Shown: positions 1-6,740 of the stretch, piece after piece | Position numbering within the stretch: the stretch's first letter is position 1 | How the letters are laid out: each line of letters opens with the position of its first letter | Assembly (NCBI GenBank): GCA_013814015.1 | Contig: JACCQS010000402.1 | Span: forward strand, 1-11,123 | Length of the DNA stretch: 11,123 nt | DNA from: Geodermatophilaceae bacterium | Lineage (GTDB): Bacteria; Actinomycetota; Actinomycetes; Mycobacteriales; Geodermatophilaceae | Direction of reading: 5' to 3' | Position numbers and translations under genes: made by a program | Notes under the pieces: model-generated | The model's input: the letters and a program-made list of their open reading frames with translations, nothing else | Told to the model about the DNA's origin: nothing | Database searches by the model: none

Positions 1-144
1 CACGCTGGCATCGGCTACGTCACCCCCGACGACGAACACCACGGCCGAGGCGACGCCATCCGACAAGCCCGCCGCGACGGGCTGGATCAGGCACGACACG
101 CGCGCATCGAATACCGTCGAACAAGCACAAGGAACCCATCATGA
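1..144 (+). mobile_element. C-terminal tail of an IS3/IS481-like transposase (partial, cut by window edge)
   Basis: Frame 1 is open from the first base to a TGA at 142-144 and gives 47 residues. They begin HAGIGYVTPDDEHHGRGD and continue as an Arg/Ala-rich helix ending YRRTSTRNPS. The GIGYVTP stretch followed by a His and a charged helix is what I know from the C-terminal end of DDE integrase-core transposases of IS3/IS481-type elements, just past the catalytic Glu. The catalytic residues lie outside the window. I could not identify the terminal inverted repeat; the element's right end probably lies within the next 50-100 bases. The exact IS family is uncertain. Confidence 0.65.
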
Positions 145-451
145 TCGCGCGCCGATCCTGGCTGGGTATTGATTCGGCCAACGACCGGATTAAGTCAGAA
201 ACACCTCACCGGCCCTCGCACCGCCGACGACGACCGCGTCGCCGATGACGCCGACAACGTCACCGACGCTGACACTGGACGGCGACCCCGTTCCGGACTA
301 CGTGGACGACAACTCGCCACCGTTCTGACCAACCCTCCGGCCGGATGTCTGACACAGGGCAATGTCAGCCGCGCGAGGCAAGCGCCACTCGGTCGTGCGC
401 GGAAGGTGTTGGTCCCAGCCACCGCCATGGGCCTAGCCGTCGCCGCCTCCC
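145..451. other. Gene-free stretch between IS tail and oxidase gene
   Basis: No frame here gives a recognisable protein. A plus-strand frame is open from 169 but is Arg-rich and low-complexity, and it continues out of frame into the oxidase gene, so it is not believable. A short frame ending at 328 reads LDGDPVPDYVDDNSPPF, which looks more protein-like and could be a decayed gene end, but it is too short to call. The right end of the adjacent insertion element should fall in the left part of this stretch. Confidence 0.5.
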
Positions 452-457
452 TAGTCT
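452..457 (+). promoter_or_regulatory. Candidate -10 (TAGTCT) of a near-leaderless promoter for the oxidase gene
   Basis: TAGTCT matches TANNNT and ends nine bases before the ATG at 467. No Shine-Dalgarno sequence is visible before that ATG. This spacing would put transcription start within a few bases of the start codon, as in actinobacterial leaderless mRNAs. No convincing -35 is visible. This is inferred from sequence only. Confidence 0.35.
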
Positions 458-466
458 GTTCATCCC

Positions 467-1585
467 ATGAGCAGGCTGGCGGACTCCCGGTACGACGTTC
501 TCGTCGTCGGCGGGGGAGCCATGGGCAGCGCGGCCGCCTGGCAGCTGGCCCGAGGCGGCAGAGCGGTGCTGCTGCTGGAGCGTTTCGGGGCCGGTCACAT
601 CTACGGGGCCAGTCATGGTGGAGTGCGGATCTTTCGGTACGGGTACGAAGACCCGACCTATGTACGGATGGTCCAAGCGGCGCTCCCGTTGTGGCGCGAG
701 CTCGAATCCGACGCGGGCGAGACACTTCTCGAGCTGACCGGTGCGTTGGATCACGGGCCGGAGCGGGACATCGACGTACTCGCCGCGGCCTACCGAGAAT
801 GCGGGGTGCGACACGAACGGCTGACCGCGGAGGACGCGGCGCAGCGTTGGCCCGGGCTGCGTTTCGACACCGCCGTACTCGCCCAAGCCGATGCCGGACG
901 GACCAAGGCGGCGGCCACCGTCACCGCTCTGCACCGGACGGCAGCAGCACACGGCGCCGACGTGCGCACTGACACTCAGGTCCTGGCGATCGAGTGGAAA
1001 GCAGACGAAGTGATCGTCCGTACCGAGAACGAGAAGTTCTCCGCCCCGGTCGCGGTTGTCGCAGTCGGCGCCTGGGCGGAGTCGTTGCTCGCCCTGCTGG
1101 ACATCCCGCTACCAGAGCTGAGGACCACCGAGGAACAGGTCTTCCACTTTCCGCCGATCGAGGAGCATCCCGGCGGGAACCCGTGGCCGTCCTTCATGCA
1201 TCGCGGGCCAAGGATCTGGTACGGCCTGCAGACGCCCGGCGAAGGCATCAAGCTCGGCGAGCACCACGCCGGGGCGGCCTGCGATCCCGAGCCCGGGCGG
1301 CGCAGCTTCACCATCGACCCGGCTGCGCGCGACCGGGTCCGTCGGTACGCGGCCGAGTGGCTGCCCGGCGTCGACCCTGAGCCGGTCACCGAGACAACCT
1401 GCCTCTATACGACCACCCCGACAGAGGACTTCGTGATCGATCGGTTCGGGCCGATCGTGGTGGCCGCCGGCTTCTCCGGACACGGATTCAAATTCACCCC
1501 GCTGATCGGAGCCCGTCTCGCCGACCTCGCCGTGGGCGGCCTCAGCCGTCGAGAAGATCGAGCAGGCGATGCACGATGGGTGTGA
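467..1585 (+). CDS. FAD-dependent N-methyl-L-tryptophan / sarcosine oxidase-like enzyme
   Basis: This 372-residue flavoprotein oxidase resembles monomeric sarcosine oxidase (MSOX) and N-methyltryptophan oxidase (SolA), which oxidatively demethylate N-methyl amino acids to give formaldehyde and hydrogen peroxide. Residues 10-30 form the Rossmann FAD-binding segment with GGGAMG at 15-20. H50, R54 and R57 match the MSOX His45/Arg49/Arg52 cluster. K262 in GIKLGEH matches the oxygen-activating Lys265. C312 in CLYT matches the cysteine that carries covalent FAD. GFSGHGFKF at 335-343 is the usual C-terminal signature. Length is normal for SolA. The last dozen residues (RREDRAGDARWV) do not look like the usual family tail, and their codons overlap the end of the convergent pabC-like gene. 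The true substrate could be another N-methyl or secondary amine. The enzyme is probably cytoplasmic and monocistronic. Confidence 0.88.
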   Translation: MSRLADSRYDVLVVGGGAMGSAAAWQLARGGRAVLLLERFGAGHIYGASHGGVRIFRYGYEDPTYVRMVQAALPLWRELESDAGETLLELTGALDHGPERDIDVLAAAYRECGVRHERLTAEDAAQRWPGLRFDTAVLAQADAGRTKAAATVTALHRTAAAHGADVRTDTQVLAIEWKADEVIVRTENEKFSAPVAVVAVGAWAESLLALLDIPLPELRTTEEQVFHFPPIEEHPGGNPWPSFMHRGPRIWYGLQTPGEGIKLGEHHAGAACDPEPGRRSFTIDPAARDRVRRYAAEWLPGVDPEPVTETTCLYTTTPTEDFVIDRFGPIVVAAGFSGHGFKFTPLIGARLADLAVGGLSRREDRAGDARWV

Positions 1586-2444
1586 GGCCGGCATCACCGC
1601 GAGGCACACCGTCGATCGAGGTGACGGCGGCCGCCCCTCGTACGCTCGACACCAGCCAGACCCCATCGGCTGCAACAAGATCCGGCGGCGTGGTCGGGAC
1701 CATCACCGTCGACCAGCCGTCGTGCTCAGCACGCTCGAACAGCTCGACCTGGGTCGTCCCGGCCAAGATGCCGCTGTCCAACGGGGGAGAGTGCAGGGCA
1801 TGGCCGGAGGCCCACACCACCGTCGAGGTCGGTCCCTCCAGAACCAGTCCGTCGGTGGAAACGAACACCGCGTCCTGCGCTCCCGCACCCTCAGCGTGGC
1901 GCAGCGCGGCCTTGTTCACCGCGTAGGACAACGACTTCGCACCTCCCAGCAACCATGGCGACCGGGCACGCTCGTCCGAGGCGACGCCGAGACAGAGTTG
2001 GCGTACGGCGATCCCCTGGCGACGTTGCCGCAGCGTCTCCTGCGCCACCGGGGCGAGCGTCGCCAGGCAGGTGGGCGGTCCGGGTAGTCCTTCCAGGCCG
2101 CGGGTCATCACGAGCTTGAGGACGCCGTCGGTCTCCGACGGCCAGCCGTCCGCGCACGCCGCCGCCAACGAGGCCCAGGCCGACCGGTCGGGCGCCGGCA
2201 TCCCGAGACGCTCGGCCGAGTCGGCCATCCGGGACAGGTGAGCCGACAGGCCACGGACCGCGCCGTGACGGACGAGCAGGGACTCGAAGATCCCGTCGCC
2301 GCGGACCAGGCCCAGATCGAAGGCCGAAGCCACCGGCTGGGTGGGATCGACCAACTCGGGGACGCCGTCGAGAAGTCGGCCCACCACGAGAGGTGGGTCA
2401 GTGTCGAACACGCCGCGACCGTACCGGCTGGCCATTTCCTGCAC
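1542..2444 (-). CDS. pabC: Aminodeoxychorismate lyase-like PLP enzyme (class IV aminotransferase fold)
   Basis: This 300-residue fold-type IV PLP protein belongs to the family of 4-amino-4-deoxychorismate lyase (folate synthesis), branched-chain aminotransferase and D-amino acid transferase. RGDGIFES at about 48-55 is the N-terminal signature. K170 in GGAKSLSYAVNKAAL should bind PLP. E203 in VLEGPTS should contact the pyridine nitrogen. SGILAGTTQ at 224-232 fits the phosphate-binding turn. The start may be this GTG or the ATG at 2435, three codons in; neither has a good ribosome-binding site. The gene is divergent from the ATP-grasp gene with 42 bases between them, and its last 44 bases overlap the oxidase gene tail to tail. 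A nearby folate-dependent YgfZ gene makes a folate role attractive. A general amino acid aminotransferase cannot be excluded, because the family is hard to split by motif. Confidence 0.85.
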   Translation of the reverse strand: MQEMASRYGRGVFDTDPPLVVGRLLDGVPELVDPTQPVASAFDLGLVRGDGIFESLLVRHGAVRGLSAHLSRMADSAERLGMPAPDRSAWASLAAACADGWPSETDGVLKLVMTRGLEGLPGPPTCLATLAPVAQETLRQRRQGIAVRQLCLGVASDERARSPWLLGGAKSLSYAVNKAALRHAEGAGAQDAVFVSTDGLVLEGPTSTVVWASGHALHSPPLDSGILAGTTQVELFERAEHDGWSTVMVPTTPPDLVAADGVWLVSSVRGAAAVTSIDGVPRGDAGLTPIVHRLLDLLDG

Positions 2445-2486
2445 GGTCCACCGTTATGCACTGGCCACTGTTCATAGGGTCGGACC
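2445..2486. promoter_or_regulatory. Divergent promoter region between pabC-like and ATP-grasp genes
   Basis: These 42 bases must hold the start signals for both outward-facing genes. On the plus strand TAGGGT at 2475-2480 is a TANNNT hexamer ending six bases before the ATG at 2487, the spacing of a leaderless promoter. On the minus strand CATAAC (complement of 2452-2457) lies eight bases before the GTG at 2444 and could be the opposing -10. No -35 or operator dyad is clear. Confidence 0.35.
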
Positions 2487-3896
2487 ATGCCCGCGCCCGG
2501 TTTCGATGTCGCCGCTCTGGATGAGCGGCTGGCCACGGTCGTCCGCGGACGTCGGGTCATCGTCATGAGCGCCGTTGCGGCTGCAACCACGGAGTCGGTG
2601 ACTCAGCTGTTGCGGTACGGGGCCCTACGGCCACTCGTGTTCGCGCATGCGGCGGGCCTCGGGCCGGTGCCCTCGGCGCAGGATGCCGAGGTCGTCTTGC
2701 ATCCGCTGCCCGAGCGCCCGACGACGATGAGTGCGGAATTGCGGGCACACAACGCCTTCGTTGCCGATCTGCCGCCAAGTGTCGTCAACGCGGTCGAGGT
2801 CTATGACCCGGACGGTTCGGCCATGTGGTGGCTGATGTCCATCGTCGACATCGCCGAGACGCTCCTCGAGCGTCAGGTGCTCGGAGCTCGGCGACCGGGC
2901 TGGGGGAGTCTGGAGGACAAGACACTTGGGGATGCAGTCTTTGACGCGGCCGGCATCCGGCGACCGACAACCCTGGTCGTCCCGGCGCACGCGACGGCGC
3001 TACGGGCCGCGGAACGTGACCTGGACTCCGGAGCCGGAACGGTGTGGTCCGGAGATGCCCGGGAGGGCGTGAACGGGGGCGGGGAATACGTCCGATGGGT
3101 CCGTACGACCGATGCGGCCACGCGGGCCATCGAATTGTTCGAGGCGCACTGCGATCGGGTACGGGTGTCCCCGTTCCTCGACGGTGTCCCGTGCAGCATT
3201 CACGGCATCGTGTTGCCCGACGGCGTCGCGGTGTTGCGGCCGGTGGAGCTGCTCGTGCTCCGAAGGGCGGACGACCGGTTCGTCTACGCCGGCATGTCCA
3301 CCTGGTGGGACCCACCGCCTGCTGATCGGGACGAGATGCGCAGGGCCGCCCGCGCTGTCGGTGACTACCTGGCTGAAAGCGTGGGCTTCCGCGGCGGGTT
3401 CAGCCTGGACGGAGTATTGACCGCAGCGGGCTGGCTACCGACTGAACTCAATCCGCGCTTCGCCGGCGGCCTGACCACGATCGCCCGCGCGCTGGACGGC
3501 TTCCCGCTGCAATTCCTGCAGGCGGCCCTCGCCGCTGGGATCGACACCGGCCTGAGGGCAAGCGGTCTCGAACAAGGGCTGCTCGCCGCGGCCGACGAGC
3601 GACGGAACATGGTTATGCACTCGCTCGGCGCCACAGCCCGGCCGAAGGCACAACGCACCGAAGACGTTGTCCTGCAAGGTGGGTCGCTGCGTCGTGCCTT
3701 TCCGGGTGAGTTGCCGATCGGCACGGTCGAGTTCGGGCCCGCCGCCGTGGGCGCCATGGTCCGATTTCAGCCAGCTGACGCGACGATGACGGTCGGAGAG
3801 CGAGCCGCCCCGCGCGCCTGCGCCATGCTGGCCTTCGCGGACCGCGAGTACGCAACCGGCTTCGGCTCCTGTCTTCCGGCCCCCGCGGTGCGGTGA
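2487..3896 (+). CDS. ATP-grasp domain protein of unknown substrate
   Basis: This 469-residue protein has the ATP-grasp layout of carboxylate-amine/thiol ligases. Residues 22-70 resemble a pre-ATP-grasp alpha/beta domain. K145 in SLEDKTLGDAVFDAAGI is in the position of the first ATP-contacting lysine, followed by the usual helix and a Pro. A glycine-rich stretch (GVNGGGEYVRW, 194-204) fits the ATP-covering loop. FLDGVPCSIHGIVLPDG (230-246) matches the family segment before the catalytic site. D308 (GGFSLDGVL) and E320-x-N322-P-R324 match the Mg-binding E-x-N-P-R signature. Residues after about 330 form a C-terminal extension with a possible beta-rich end. The protein probably joins a carboxylate to an amine via acyl phosphate, but the substrate is not evident. 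It shares a promoter region with the pabC-like gene. The start has only a weak purine stretch and may be leaderless. Confidence 0.8.
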   Translation: MPAPGFDVAALDERLATVVRGRRVIVMSAVAAATTESVTQLLRYGALRPLVFAHAAGLGPVPSAQDAEVVLHPLPERPTTMSAELRAHNAFVADLPPSVVNAVEVYDPDGSAMWWLMSIVDIAETLLERQVLGARRPGWGSLEDKTLGDAVFDAAGIRRPTTLVVPAHATALRAAERDLDSGAGTVWSGDAREGVNGGGEYVRWVRTTDAATRAIELFEAHCDRVRVSPFLDGVPCSIHGIVLPDGVAVLRPVELLVLRRADDRFVYAGMSTWWDPPPADRDEMRRAARAVGDYLAESVGFRGGFSLDGVLTAAGWLPTELNPRFAGGLTTIARALDGFPLQFLQAALAAGIDTGLRASGLEQGLLAAADERRNMVMHSLGATARPKAQRTEDVVLQGGSLRRAFPGELPIGTVEFGPAAVGAMVRFQPADATMTVGERAAPRACAMLAFADREYATGFGSCLPAPAVR

Positions 3897-3904
3897 TCGA
3901 TGGA

Positions 3905-4345
3905 TCAGCGGTGCCAGTGCCGTCGGCGGTCCGGTACGACACCGATCCGCCGCGCATGTCCGTAGAGCGACAAGGCCATGAACGCGAGTGGCCAGGCCGG
4001 CCAGAAGAACGGCGCACCGGTGGCGAAGAAGACGCCGACCAGCACGACTGCGATGACCGCGACGGTGATCGCATGCCGGGTGAGGCCGGAGCGGGCCACT
4101 CGTCGTGCCTCCGGCGTGTTCTCCATCAACCGGCGCCCGCCCTCGGGCAGATCGGCGGTCAGCGGCACCAGGTCGGCGCGGGTGCGGGCGCCATAGACGG
4201 CAGCCATCCGCTCGTCAGCCTCGTCCAGGCTCAGCAGCCCCTGCGCCGCGGCGGCCTGCATGATCCGTGCGACGTACTCGCGCTCACTGTCTGATGCCCG
4301 GATGACGGTGGGGCTGTCCGCGCGGGTGGCTAGCTCGGTACTCAT
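3905..4345 (-). CDS. DUF1707 domain protein with two membrane segments
   Basis: This 146-residue protein carries an N-terminal DUF1707 (SHOCT-like) domain at about 13-67: an I-R-x-SD-x-ER pattern, then a helix, G-L-L-S-L-DEADERM and R-T-R-A-DL-x-x-L-x-x-DLP. A linker leads to two hydrophobic stretches at about 91-109 and 112-129 and a basic His/Arg-rich tail, so it should be a small inner-membrane protein with a cytoplasmic domain. The family is common in actinobacteria and its role is unknown. I chose the ATG at 4345 because GAGGAGA lies five bases before it (complement of 4351-4357). An in-frame upstream ATG at 4423 would add 26 residues that do not belong to the domain. The stop lies eight bases from the ATP-grasp stop, so the two genes converge. 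Confidence 0.85.
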   Translation of the reverse strand: MSTELATRADSPTVIRASDSEREYVARIMQAAAAQGLLSLDEADERMAAVYGARTRADLVPLTADLPEGGRRLMENTPEARRVARSGLTRHAITVAVIAVVLVGVFFATGAPFFWPAWPLAFMALSLYGHARRIGVVPDRRRHWHR

Positions 4346-4485
4346 AGCGTTCTCCTCGAACTCGGTTCGGCGTGGCCTGGAATGCATGAGACCAAGGGTC
4401 GTCGGCCAGCGCGTATTCGTCATCAGCGAGAGAGCGCAATTCTGAGTACGTCAGTCGCCGTACGTGGTACTCGGTGGGTGCTCAC
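4346..4485. other. Intergenic region upstream of the DUF1707 gene
   Basis: The 140 bases separate two minus-strand genes and should contain the DUF1707 promoter, but no confident -10/-35 pair is visible. At the right end GAGTAC (4444-4449) and GTACTC (4467-4472) are perfect inverted arms 17 bases apart with another GTAC between them. They lie just beyond the stop of the membrane-protein gene, so they could be a weak terminator or an operator. Confidence 0.3.
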
Positions 4486-5076
4486 CTACGGTTGGATGGT
4501 CCTCCGCCGGTGGCGCAGAAGAGTCAGCCCGAGGAGAAGCCAGGCGACCCCAGGGACGAAGAAGCTGGGAGTGAGAAAGACGGTGGCGGCCGAGCCAAGG
4601 ATGACCACCGGGACCATCCAGGTGGGAAGCACCTTCTCCCGGACCAGGTGTATCCCGAAGGGCACGAACGCCAGCGTGAGAAAGAGCGACCCGAGGGCCT
4701 GGAGCCACCACCCGTCCTCGAGGACCGGTCTTATCTCTTCTTCGAAGGTGAGGTCATAGGAGCCGGGCGGAAAGCCCCAGAACTCGATGGCGGTTGCCAC
4801 TACGAGCCAGACCAGGGCAGCCATGACGAACAGGCTGCTCTTGCCTGGTCGCCCAAGGTTTCTCCGGCTGGGATGAAGCCCGACGATCGTCACCGTCAAC
4901 AGCAGGAAGGGCAGCACGAAGAGCTTTCCCGAGTCCATCCAGGTGAACCCGAGCGCCATCTGCATCTCATTCACCTGCGTCGTCCCATGTGTCAGGCGCT
5001 GATGGCTCCACAGCACGATCCAGCAAACCCCGGCGATCAGTGCCGCCTCGGCGCCGAACCGAGTCGTCCAGTGCAA
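4486..5076 (-). CDS. Unrecognised multi-span membrane protein
   Basis: This 196-residue hydrophobic protein has five or six likely membrane helices at about 8-24, 51-67, 81-99, 122-144, 151-168 and 170-187. It ends with a basic LLRHRRR tail that suggests a cytoplasmic C-terminus. A polar loop at 101-119 (PPGSYDLTFEEEIRPVLED) is probably on the outside. I recognise no family motif. The usable upstream start is a TTG at 5074-5076, which keeps the first hydrophobic segment. No Shine-Dalgarno sequence is clear there, and the next Met codons (residues 38 and 40) would remove a helix. The gene is read away from the Nur-like gene, with 63 bases between them. It could be in one transcript with the DUF1707 gene, 140 bases downstream. 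Coding is supported by the sustained hydrophobic pattern. Confidence 0.65.
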   Translation of the reverse strand: MHWTTRFGAEAALIAGVCWIVLWSHQRLTHGTTQVNEMQMALGFTWMDSGKLFVLPFLLLTVTIVGLHPSRRNLGRPGKSSLFVMAALVWLVVATAIEFWGFPPGSYDLTFEEEIRPVLEDGWWLQALGSLFLTLAFVPFGIHLVREKVLPTWMVPVVILGSAATVFLTPSFFVPGVAWLLLGLTLLRHRRRTIQP

Positions 5077-5115
5077 GGTGGGGGTCGCGGGAGCCTCAGT
5101 GATGGGGGCACCCTG

Positions 5116-5137
5116 TTTGATGACCCCTGAGATGAAA
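5116..5137. promoter_or_regulatory. Weak dyad upstream of the Nur-like gene (possible autoregulatory site)
   Basis: TTTGAT (5116-5121) and ATGAAA (5132-5137) form an imperfect inverted pair, five of six positions matching, around ten bases. It sits directly before the first ATG of the Fur-family gene, where autoregulatory boxes often lie. It does not fit a known Fur or Nur box that I can recall, and a dyad this short could arise by chance. Confidence 0.2.
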
Positions 5138-5139
5138 CG

Positions 5140-5607
5140 ATGGGCGCGATGACCGAGATGACCGAGATGACCGAGATGACCGAGTTGACCGAGTTGAGTT
5201 TGACCGCGCAGTTACGCGCCCGCGGGCTGCGGGTGACCTCCGCGCGGGCGCAGGTTCTGGAGAGCGTGCAGCAACTCGAGCACTGCACCCCCGAGCAGAT
5301 CTATCACCATGTCGGCCAGGACTCACCGTCGTTGAACATCACCACCGTCTATCGGACGCTGGACCTGCTCGAGGAGCTCGGCCTGATCGGGCACACCCAC
5401 CTGGGTCACGGGGCGCCGGTCTATCACCTCACCGAGGACCAGCACCTGCATGTCGTCTGTCACCGGTGCGCGTCGGTCATCTCGGCTGACTCGAGCGTGC
5501 TGACCGACGTGGTGGCCGCGATGGAACGTGAGCACGGATTCCGGGTCGACGTCGGGCACGTGACCCTGTCCGGGGAATGCGCGACGTGCCGGGCGGGTTC
5601 GCAGTAG
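5140..5607 (+). CDS. nur: Fur-family metalloregulator, Nur-like (nickel-responsive) by residue pattern
   Basis: This 155-residue protein has an N-terminal winged helix (about 21-90, with the family core N-I-T-T-V-YRTLDLLEELGL at 66-82) and a C-terminal dimer domain. Two CxxC pairs, C107/C110 and C147/C150, are the structural zinc site. H85 and H87 in GHTHLGHG and H140 before the last CxxC match, from memory, the nickel-site His triad of Streptomyces Nur (H70, H72, H126). H48, H102 and H104 would serve its second metal site, where one Nur His appears to be Asp or Gln here. Nur represses nickel uptake and iron superoxide dismutase genes. The N-terminus is unusual: four ATGACCGAG units and one TTGACCGAG unit give several in-frame starts (5140, 5149, 5158, 5167, 5176) ahead of the domain. 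The gene is followed at once by ygfZ. A different Fur-family specificity remains possible. Confidence 0.85.
   Translation: MGAMTEMTEMTEMTELTELSLTAQLRARGLRVTSARAQVLESVQQLEHCTPEQIYHHVGQDSPSLNITTVYRTLDLLEELGLIGHTHLGHGAPVYHLTEDQHLHVVCHRCASVISADSSVLTDVVAAMEREHGFRVDVGHVTLSGECATCRAGSQ
5149..5193 (+). repeat. Five tandem 9-base units (ATGACCGAG x4, then TTGACCGAG)
   Basis: The units encode Met-Thr-Glu four times and Leu-Thr-Glu once. They are followed by a decayed TTGAGTTTGACC. The period is a multiple of three, so gain or loss of a unit keeps the reading frame. It would change the number of N-terminal start codons and the distance between promoter, ribosome-binding site and start. Confidence 0.9.
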
Positions 5608-6740
5608 ACGTGGGATCAGGTCCGTACCGCTCAGCGTTGCTCGACACGCCCGGCGCGGTCGCCGGGGAGGACGAGGACGCCGCCGTCGCCAGCCACTACG
5701 GCGATCCGCTCCGCGAGCAACGGCAGCTGGCCGAGCGCGCAGCCTTCGTCGACCGCAGCCACCGCGAGATCCTGACCGTGGCCGGGGTGGACCGGCTGAG
5801 CTGGCTGAACGACTTGACCACCCAAGAGATGAAAAGCCTGGCCGACGGCCATGTCACCGAGACCATGGTGCTTTCGGCCACCGGGCACATCGAGCACCAC
5901 GCGGCCGTCACCGAACTCGGCGGCACCGTGTGGTTGGACGTCGAGCCGGAGACCGCGGCCGGCCTGCTCGGCTTCCTGAATTCCATGCGGTTTCTGCTTC
6001 GGGTCGAGCCCCGTGACCTGACCGAGGACTGGGCACTGTTCACCCTGGCCGGACCGGAAACGCCTGCAGTTCTGACCGTGCTCGGCATCCCCGTGCCGCA
6101 GGCGGGGCAGGCACTCGCGCTGGCTGTGGGCGGCGGCTGGGTTCGGGCAAGTCGCGCGTCGGCATCCAGCGCCCCGTCCTACGACCTCCTTGTCGTACGG
6201 GCCGAGCTGAAAGCCTGGGCCGAGCGACTCGCCGGCGCCGGCGCCACGCCTGCCGGACTCGTGGCCTTCGAGGCGCTGAGGGTGGAGGCGCGCCGTCCGC
6301 GCCAGGGGTTCGAGACCGACCACAAGACGATCCCGAACGAACTGTCCTGGATCCGTACGGCGGTGCATCTGACCAAGGGCTGCTACCGCGGCCAGGAGAC
6401 CGTCGCGCGCGTACACAACCTCGGCCGCCCGCCTCGGCGGGTCGCCCTCGTCCACCTGGACGGAGTCAGCGAGGCGTTGCCCGAGCGGCGTGCCGACGTC
6501 ACCTGGGAGGGTCGTACGGTCGGCTCGGTGACCAGCGCCGCCTGGCACTACGAGCTGGGCCCGATCGCATTGCTCTCGCTCAAGCGCAACGTGCCGGACG
6601 ACGCCGAACTACTCGTCGCCGGCAGCATGGCTCGGATCGAGCCCGACCCCGATGCGGTTCCGGACGACGTCGTACCAGCCGGGCGGGCGGCCAGGGACCG
6701 ACTCACCGGGCGGGACGGGTCTGCCACGATCAGGGCATGA
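5577..6740 (+). CDS. ygfZ: Folate-binding YgfZ (GcvT-like) Fe-S cluster maintenance protein
   Basis: YgfZ proteins resemble the T-protein of glycine cleavage and use tetrahydrofolate in the upkeep of certain Fe-S enzymes. The hallmark K-G-C-Y-x-G-Q-E motif is intact at about 267-274, with the essential cysteine at 269. Earlier segments fit actinobacterial homologues: ASHYGDPLREQR, FVDRSHREILTVAGVDRLSWLNDL and LSATGHIEHH. The start is uncertain. The ATG at 5577 and the GTG at 5586 (GGGGA nine bases before it) overlap the Nur-like gene, and a GTG at 5610 lies just after its stop. All keep the conserved region, and length (about 376-387) is normal. Position directly after a Nur-like gene is, as I recall, also seen in Streptomyces. 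Its stop overlaps the next start as ATGA, which implies coupling. Confidence 0.9.
   Translation: MRDVPGGFAVDVGSGPYRSALLDTPGAVAGEDEDAAVASHYGDPLREQRQLAERAAFVDRSHREILTVAGVDRLSWLNDLTTQEMKSLADGHVTETMVLSATGHIEHHAAVTELGGTVWLDVEPETAAGLLGFLNSMRFLLRVEPRDLTEDWALFTLAGPETPAVLTVLGIPVPQAGQALALAVGGGWVRASRASASSAPSYDLLVVRAELKAWAERLAGAGATPAGLVAFEALRVEARRPRQGFETDHKTIPNELSWIRTAVHLTKGCYRGQETVARVHNLGRPPRRVALVHLDGVSEALPERRADVTWEGRTVGSVTSAAWHYELGPIALLSLKRNVPDDAELLVAGSMARIEPDPDAVPDDVVPAGRAARDRLTGRDGSATIRA

Noticed and set aside
169..972. A 267-codon plus-strand frame starting before the oxidase gene
   Set aside because: It runs through the oxidase gene in a different frame and is mostly Arg/Gly/Ser. The oxidase frame has the FAD motif and family residues. 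A hydrophobic piece near 400-460 looked like a signal peptide but leads nowhere.
2487..3896. Reading the ATP-grasp gene, pabC-like gene and oxidase as a natural-product cluster
   Set aside because: There is no carrier protein, synthetase, transporter or tailoring set nearby, and the three genes lie in alternating orientations. Their closeness alone does not support a cluster.
4346..4423. Longer N-terminus for the DUF1707 protein starting at 4423
   Set aside because: The extra 26 residues have no family match, while the ATG at 4345 has a good ribosome-binding site five bases upstream.
4444..4472. GTAC-containing inverted repeat as a firm terminator
   Set aside because: The arms are only six bases with a 17-base loop and moderate GC content, so it is mentioned in the intergenic entry but not called as a terminator.
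5149..5193. The 9-base tandem repeat as a CRISPR or minisatellite origin-type array
   Set aside because: The units are adjacent with no spacers, are in frame with the Fur-family protein and encode Met-Thr-Glu. It is a coding microsatellite.
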